Shown here piece after piece: positions 57,810-64,000 of a stretch of DNA of 64,000 nucleotides (its first letter is position 1; every line of letters begins with the position of its first letter). Source of the DNA: Trichostrongylus colubriformis (lineage: Eukaryota; Nematoda; Chromadorea; Rhabditida; Trichostrongylidae); NCBI GenBank assembly GCA_963978905.1, contig OZ022257.1, forward strand, positions 54,888,873-54,952,872, in the 5' to 3' direction. Made by a program: the position numbers and the translations under genes. The notes beneath the pieces are model-generated. The model did no database searches, was not told the origin of the DNA, and saw only the letters and a list, made by a program, of their open reading frames with translations.

Positions 57810-58268
57810 GGTGTGTGTCCTTATGTCACTGAGACTAGAGCTACTCTCACGTCCTCAGTAAGGATACACATCCACGAAAAGACGTGCAACGTGATGATTG
57901 CACGCTAGGAGCGCCGTATGTTGTTGGGTCCTAGTATGACACAACAATCGTTTCAGGACCTAACTGCATACGGAACTCCTAGCTTGCATGCACCGCGCCG
58001 CATGCCCAACGCCCGTGGGCAAAATCCTGACGGGTGCCATCGCAATGGGGGGAGGGGGAGGGGGCATCTTATAAAACGCTGCTTACTTGGGCATCCTGAA
58101 GAGATTCTTGAGGGGTCAATCTGCACATTCAGGCGTATACTTTTGCCTAAGTCTTAATGGAGAGAAGTAGGGGTTCCTTTCTCCCTTCAGGCTTAGGTAA
58201 AAATAATATCCCTAGTGGGATGCCCCCCCCCCATTGCGATAGCACCTCCTTACTTAAGGGTGCGCACC
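57810..58268. mobile_element. hAT-like element, second copy of the 52531 family, with nested insertion
   Basis: The left end GGTGTGTGTCCTTATGTCAC mirrors the right end CTTAAGGGTGCGCACC, like the ends of 52531-52780. The interior has an inverted repeat at about 57899-57991 (GCTAGGAGCGCCGTATG against CATACGGAACTCCTAGC). The G-tract element at 58033-58247 interrupts the right part. Confidence 0.6.
58033..58247 (+). mobile_element. G-tract-ended element, copy 2, nested
   Basis: Ends GGTGCCATCGCAATGGGG and CCCCATTGCGATAGCACC are inverted repeats followed inwards by long G or C runs. The flanks TCCTGACG and TCCTTACT form an imperfect 8-bp duplication. The interior is the reverse complement of 11596-11807. 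The G runs could form quadruplexes. Confidence 0.65.
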
Positions 58269-59180
58269 CCATTTCCTCTCGATGTACGACTTTGTATAAT
58301 CCCCGGCATGGCTTTTCAGTGGCTTACCTAGTGGTCTCTTCACAAGGTTGTTAAAAGACCTTTACCGACAATAACCCAGTTACAATACTAAAGGACATTT
58401 CAATAGAAAAATAAATAGGCATAAATTAATATGGAATTTATAGTACAAGGAATATTGCTAGAAGTAAGATACTAAATATTGCTAGAGGTCGTCATATTAT
58501 GTTGAAAGCTAGCCTAAATAAGGTTCTGACCAGCAACTGCAGCCTGGGGTTCAAATCCTGGGATGTAATCTTATTCGCTTCGCCCATGCTTGAAGCCGTG
58601 ACTAACTCAGAAAGAAGTGGGGAAGTGGAATTGTGATAAGAGTACACAGAAGCTCGGGACCGGTTCTTTCCCGAAGCAAAGTATCGTTGTTCGAGAGGCT
58701 CAGCGACGAAGCACCCACGGGGGAGACGGCAGCCAAGGGAGGGCTGACCAGTCTTTGCCGACGCTCAGATGCTGTGAAAACCTTCGAAAAACACTCGGAT
58801 CGGCAACACGTATCACATACAACTGTAGCCGCGGGTGTAGTCAGTTGGTGAGGACATTCTCTTACCCCGGCCGGATACAGCTGACCCCCCCCCCTCCCCA
58901 CCGATCGCCGTTCGCCGCGAAAGATCATCCCATCGTTCCAGTGAAATGAGACAATTGTGGTGGCTGACGATATAGCGCATATCTCTCTCGCGCATGATGG
59001 AAAGGTATTCAGTACAGCCGAGCTGGATGGGGCGGTTTTCGTTGTGCCCCCCCCCCTCCCCCAAGTTCCTGCGGAATTTGGCCGGATAGAAATAGAGAAG
59101 AAAAGTTTTGATTGTTGAATCAAAATAAAAGAAAGTGGCTCTTTTCGTCCATAACCATAATTGTGAACCCATATAGGTGT
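58269..59180. other. No gene recognised
   Basis: C runs at 58885-58894 and 59048-59058. A short plus-strand frame at about 58950-59045 looks protein-like (DDIAHISLAHDGKVFSTAEL) but is isolated and unrecognised. A B-box-like GGTTCAAATCC at 58549 may be a tRNA/SINE fragment. Confidence 0.35.
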
Positions 59181-59587
59181 TAGGCCGCCGTCAGACTGCG
59201 ATTTGGGTCAAAAATAAAGTCGGGGGGGGGGAAGGACCCGCAGCTTCGGGTCGACGTCGAAGCTCCTCTCCCTCGATACCCTCGATAAGCTTCCTAGACT
59301 TCGGCTAAAACTGATATCCCCCCCCCCCATGAAACACATGAAAAAGCATCTGTCAAAGCATAGGTCTCATTTGGTTCGGTCTAAGCCAAGCGAGGGTAAG
59401 AAGCTTTGACGTCGATGAAAATTTTGCGTCCGCCCCCCCCCCCCCCGGACTTTATTTGACCTGCGATTTTGCGGCGTCACACTTTCGCACGCGAAGTTGC
59501 GACATTGCACAGTCTCAACGCCGTAGTATCGCCTGCAAAGGTGCGACGCCGCAAAATCGCAAAATCGCAAAGTTTGACGGCGACCTC
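59181..59587. mobile_element. Family A palindromic MITE, copy 5, carrying a nested insertion
   Basis: Left end GGCCGCCGTCAGACTGCGAT; right end CGCAAAGTTTGACGGCGACC. These are the best preserved inverted ends of the family. The left arm is broken at 59205-59461 by a second element. Confidence 0.7.
59205..59461. mobile_element. hAT-like element with G-run ends, nested in family A MITE
   Basis: 257 bp, with ends GGGTCAAAAATAAAGTC plus a G run and the inverse C run plus GGACTTTATTTGACC. An exact 8-bp duplication TGCGATTT lies at 59197-59204 and 59462-59469. No coding capacity. Confidence 0.75.
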
Positions 59588-59699
59588 ACCCTGGGAGGGG
59601 GGGGGGGGGGTTGAGTTGAATGAAATACATACGTGCACTCACAGTACAAACCCATAACAGGTGCACTCACAGTGCAATCGCGCGCATCATGGGTGATCT

Positions 59700-60082
59700 T
59701 CGAACAGGTCACTGCGACTGCCATGGACCATTTGATCGGAGGGGGAGGGGAAGGGGGGACAGGATCGAGAACGGAACGCTCAAATTAGGGCCATAGTGAT
59801 TACGGACAACCGCGATTATCCGATCGATGCACGGAGGCGAGAGTGGATGTGAAGAGACGGTGGTGATGGTGGAGAGCGCAGACAAACCACGACGGCAGAC
59901 ACGCAGAGGATGAAGTGTCGACCGCGGAGGGCGCAAGTTTCGAGAGGTGCGCGGCGATCATCCCCAGGCGTGCGCCCCCGGTCCCCGGCAGCAACAGCAA
60001 TTTCCCCCGCACCAACACTACAACAGTCCCTATCTGTGGATTAATTCCCTGTGTAAAGGAGTGAAGAGAGGGAAACGACGAA
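59700..60082 (+). promoter_or_regulatory. GC-rich 5' region upstream of the 60083 start
   Basis: The sequence is GC-rich and CpG-containing in contrast to the AT-rich DNA beyond 60190, and it ends in GGGAAACGACGAA directly before the ATG. It probably contains the promoter and 5'UTR. No spliced-leader acceptor lies directly before the ATG. Confidence 0.35.
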
Positions 60083-60190
60083 ATGGTGGTACGTGACGAT
60101 GATGATGTCGATTTGGAAGACGCGACTCGTCATGCTAGTATTCTTCAAAGTAAACAACTGATCACCAATAATGTGATCAATAAGCGTAAG
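60083..60190 (+). CDS. First coding exon of an unidentified gene (partial)
   Basis: ATG at 60083, 36 codons, ending in AAG|GTACGT, a strong nematode donor in phase 0 (60191). The peptide is acidic at its start (MVVRDDDDVDLEDATRHAS) and basic at the end (NVINKRK), with no signal peptide or membrane segment. The frame stays open past the donor into AT-rich intron sequence but loses coding character there. No further exon was recognised in the remaining 3.8 kb, so the first intron is probably long and the rest lies beyond the window. The short length prevents family assignment. Confidence 0.55.
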
Positions 60191-63100
60191 GTACGTTTAA
60201 TTGGGTTTTGTTCGCTAATATTTAAGCCCTATTCATTTATTTCTACTTCTAGCTGTTTAATACCATTCATTTTCAAGTTTTTTTCTCGATCGTTGTAATT
60301 GCGTTAGGTTTCTTTCTGCATTCTGATGTAGCGATAAGCGCTTGGAATTTTTCAACTCTCCCGGAGCCTATTTCATAGTTGTTGTGCTGCTTATCAAATA
60401 CGGAGTATGCTCCGTTTGGGAAAATGAGCACCTTTCCATGTGTCGCAATAATAATTGCTTTGGATTACTTTTTTTGTGATCCTTCGTAGAAGTACATGAA
60501 AATTAGTGAGTACTCGTTGAACGTCGTTTAGTTCAACGAAAGTTGGGCGACGAATTTAGGATGGAGTGGGGGAGTTGAAAGAAGTGGTATACCAATCAAG
60601 CACTTTTTTCGACTCATTTTCGGTAAAAGTTCGTGGCATGATTAAGAATCATTTGTTTTTACGGTTTTCCCACTGTTGTTGACTTCCTTTGATTGTACCA
60701 GAGATTTGGTGCCAAGCATTCCCCCTTGTCCATATCGTAAATAGCGTTGAATTAGATCTGAAAATGTCGTCAGATATCTCATCCCTTGTAGTGTAACTTC
60801 GTTAAGATTACTCGCTTATGTTCAATTCGCATAATGCTACTGTCACTAGGCCGTTAAAGTGAATTTGCAGTTTCTAAGAATTTAGTGAAAGGCGCCTTAA
60901 ATTAATGGGAGTCAAACAAATTTTATGTTTTTGTAGAAGCCCGAAAAAAATGTTGTAGCGGTATAATATCACTGGGCAAGCTATATTTGCGGCTAGTAAT
61001 CCAAAACCACCACGATCAAGTCGATCAGAACAAAAGTTAATACAAATGGGTGGATGTTACGAAGTATTTTTGGTGAAAGGGGTGTATTTAACTGAGCCCA
61101 GGAAGGCAAAGACCTCTATTGTGGATGAGCCACTTCTACCTTCTGCCACACACTTATCCTCGTAATGCCACGATTTCTTTACTTTCCAACGCGCGAGATT
61201 TGCCCTTTCTCTGGATTGCTGTTTATTTGAACAACCATCTCAATCTTCAGTCGTTTTTAAGACTCCGTCTTATTGCAGTGATAGTTTTTTGACAGCGTTT
61301 CAATTAACTGGCAACTTTTCTTTCCGAAATTTCATCATGTTGTGTGACATGGGCGTGAGATTCCATTGTAATTCCAAAGTTCCTCTAATTGTAGTTTCCC
61401 GATGTTATGGGTTCTATGTTATAGCGCCTCTGACATTAGAGTAGCATATTTTGAAGGCTTGAAACGAACAACTGGGGTCATTTACTTACAGCTGCCGCTT
61501 GTGTTCTGAATTTCATGGCATACTTTCGCTACAGCCTATTTTTATCTCGTTGAAACTACGCGAATTATCTCTGGAAGGATTGTTAATTCATGTTAAACAT
61601 TTCTTTTGTTTTATTTTCGCTTCTGGGTTCCACTAAATTCGATATATGTAACCCCTTTCGCGCGAGTACAGTTGCAGTGGTTTCACCTTGCTGTTTCGTA
61701 CGTTTGAATCGCTATAAAGTGATAGTTACAGAAACTATTAAAAATATGCGAACTGTACGCTTCTCCGAAGCGGGTTGCTCATTGAACTGTGTTACTTTTC
61801 ATCTATTATATGGTAATCACTTATGCACCTCATTTGTTCGATAGAAAGTACCCACTTATTCACTCTTCCTTTGCATACTGGAGTGAAATAGGGTTGAATC
61901 AGGGCAATCATACCCCTGGCTCAATAATTCCATCGCAATGCCCCCCTCCGTATAGCATGGCCTCCCTCTCGTTTGTTTGTGTATGGATTTTAACAAGTAT
62001 AATTGTATGTGCTATCACGCCTTTACCTCTTTTTAGACGTTTTGACCAGCCTTTTTTTGCATAATTTTTCGAGCGTAGACGCCATTTATCGTTTTAAGAG
62101 CGTGCTGGCGGTTCCTGTTTCGGCCGGCGCTCTTTCTTAAAGTGCCATGTTTTTGTCTTAATGACTGCAACACTTCCACCGTGTTCGGCACAGCTACAGC
62201 TACATCGCTACTCTGCACTGTAGAATCTTGCACTCTTTTCGCAAATATCTTCCCGACATCTCAGAGTACGCTCTTGGGGCGCGATGTTCTACGCGAATAG
62301 CCTCCTCGATTACGTGCTCTATGTTGCGCTAGAATGTTATACAAGCCTCGTGTTGTTTTATAATTTTCGTGGCTAATGGCTTCCGTTTGTCGGTGAGGCA
62401 TGTGACATGGGGAGTGATGGCACCATTTCACGAGTGCTTCAGTCTCGTTATAAATCCATAGTGAATCGGTGAGAAATAAGGAGTTGAAATGGTCAGATCT
62501 TTGCTGCAAATCAATGCACATCTCTGTTTATCATCCGGAGGAGCAGCACAGTATTGGAATTGTGGTGATGACGCCAGCGAGACACCGATTTCTTTACTGT
62601 TGACCCGATTCTCACGATTTGATTTATCGATATGCAGTTTTTGAATTCGCATATCTTTTATTGGCGTTTCTTATACCTCTTATTATCGCTCTGATCTTTA
62701 CCTCTTGGTATATGCGTAATCATGAAGGGTAAAACCAAACAGCAAAACAAGTGGAACACCTGCTTTGATAAATTGCTGCCTGAGGTGCTTCAGTGCATGA
62801 TACCTGTCACCTGGTTTTCAGATCCTTCTACTTTGATACTGAATATTAGCTGAAAATCAGAAACAATGTACATTCATTGCGGAAGTAATGTTTTCGTCTT
62901 TCGTAGTTGTATTAGCATTCTTATAATAGTCATATGATAGCGATTTACCGTTCGTAGGTACTAATAGTTTTATTGATTGAGTTCAAGTTGAAGTTAGTCA
63001 GGCGGATCTCATCTTTTCATAATACGAACATGAAATGGGCTGTGTGAAGCTGGCCCATTGAGCAGCATAATGACGCTTCTTCTCTTAACGGTGGTTTCTA

Positions 63101-64000
63101 TGACTGCGTCAGCTGTGTCCTGCTTATGTGGTTGCAGTTATATCATTTTCCATTATTCTTATATATTCGTCACTTCTCCTGTTTTATATAGCTACCCTTT
63201 CGTATGATTCGACCCTTCACATGTATTGATGAGCATCATGGCCAGAAAAGATGATTCATCTATCGCCAGTTGATTGCAGTGAAACGGACACATCATCGTG
63301 CTTACAGGCTCGCATATCTGGCAAAATAAAGGGAATTATGTTATATAATCACATTGAAGATAATGCCTAGAAACAACAATATCAGTTTTATGATAGCGAA
63401 GTTTTCCGCTTTCATTAGTTTGAGAACAGTAAACTTTTTGGAACGCTTACAGCATGGCAGTAGTCTTTTCTGACGGGTAGTATTATTTTAGAGCTTGATT
63501 TAATGGCGCTCAGTGTGTGGCCTGTCCATTGCGCGAAAACATTTAAGTGCTTGGTGCGCGGTGCCTCATAATCCCGTCTGAGCGGCTTCAGTGGTGTAAA
63601 AAACAAAACTGAGGGACAGTGGACTGTCTCATTCGGTAGCGCTTTTGCCGTTCTTATGAATTTAGCTTACTACTTTCGTCTTCTGTGGATTATAAGTGAA
63701 GTCTGTATTTTGAGTTAACCTCCAAATTAGAAGGTTCTCCAAGAAGCTCTCTGAATTCTTCTTGAGTTTTCTACCACTCGTCTTGAGTGGTTTTTGATAA
63801 GAGCTTATCGCTGTGTAATATTTTTCACAGGTTTTTCTAGAGTAGTGCTCGAACTGGTTTTTGTTAATTTTTATCTCCTCTGTACTAGTCGCAAAGAAGA
63901 TGCCAGACTTCACAAATCTGCACAGCAAATGCGCGGTGCCGCGATTTTGCATGCGAATTGTCTGACGTGTATCGGGCTTCCAATGGTAGCAGTTTGGTCA
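60191..64000. other. Probable long first intron; no further exon found
   Basis: AT-rich. Minus-strand frames at about 62033-62650 are protein-like in alternating frames (for example RNIEHVIEEAIRVEHRAPRA) and may be a decayed transposon ORF. Frames at 63415-63952 (-) are unrecognised. A family A-like fragment (GGTGCCGCGATTTTGCATGC) lies near 63936. Confidence 0.35.

Noticed and set aside
58602..59123. 173-codon minus-strand open frame
   Set aside because: It crosses C runs and is rich in S/T/P/R without any recognisable pattern; it is most likely chance in GC-rich sequence.

Overview
The window reads as intron-rich, repeat-crowded genomic DNA of a nematode, most likely a clade V (strongylid-type) parasite. 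The evidence is short introns ending in TTTCAG or TTTTAG, likely spliced-leader acceptors directly before start codons, mariner, Tc1-like and Penelope-like remnants, and many foldback MITEs at moderate GC. The taxon is inferred; no rRNA or spliced-leader gene is present. There are no operons, CRISPR arrays or bacterial-type features.

Protein-coding content is sparse. (1) 34.7-45.1 kb, + strand: a six-exon gene encoding a 216-residue protein of the COG4339 HD-superfamily phosphohydrolase type. The canonical His and His-Asp metal ligands appear replaced. (2) 7.6-8.0 kb, - strand: a compact two-exon gene for a 98-residue single-pass membrane protein. (3) 60.08 kb, + strand: the first exon of a gene whose next exon was not found before the window ends. 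(4) Possible exons or small ORFs lie at 5.80-6.19 kb (-), 27.90-28.30 kb (-) and 55.71-55.91 kb (-).

Most of the rest is transposon debris, often nested. A non-autonomous Tc1/mariner-type family of about 740 bp, with TA duplications, has three copies (2.6, 23.7 and 51.4 kb); the middle copy splits an older repeat cleanly. Family A palindromic MITEs have five copies; two carry hAT-like insertions with exact 8-bp duplications. Other families include G-tract-ended elements, a tRNA-derived SINE, (AATA)n-tailed SINE-like repeats, families R1 and R2, and several one-off foldbacks. Decayed coding remnants are an internally deleted mariner transposase (49.4-50.15 kb), a frameshifted Tc1-like C-terminus (16.34-16.70 kb) and a Penelope-like GIY-YIG domain (8.05-8.40 kb).

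The most striking structure is a near-perfect 1,378-bp palindrome at 42255-43632. It has mariner-like ends and a TA duplication, each arm holds four diverged modules, and every module is headed by an invariant TAGAGC(N7)GCTCTA mini-hairpin. It splits an R1 repeat and lies inside the 8.77-kb last intron of the HD-domain gene, so the primary transcript of that gene should contain a long double-stranded RNA hairpin.
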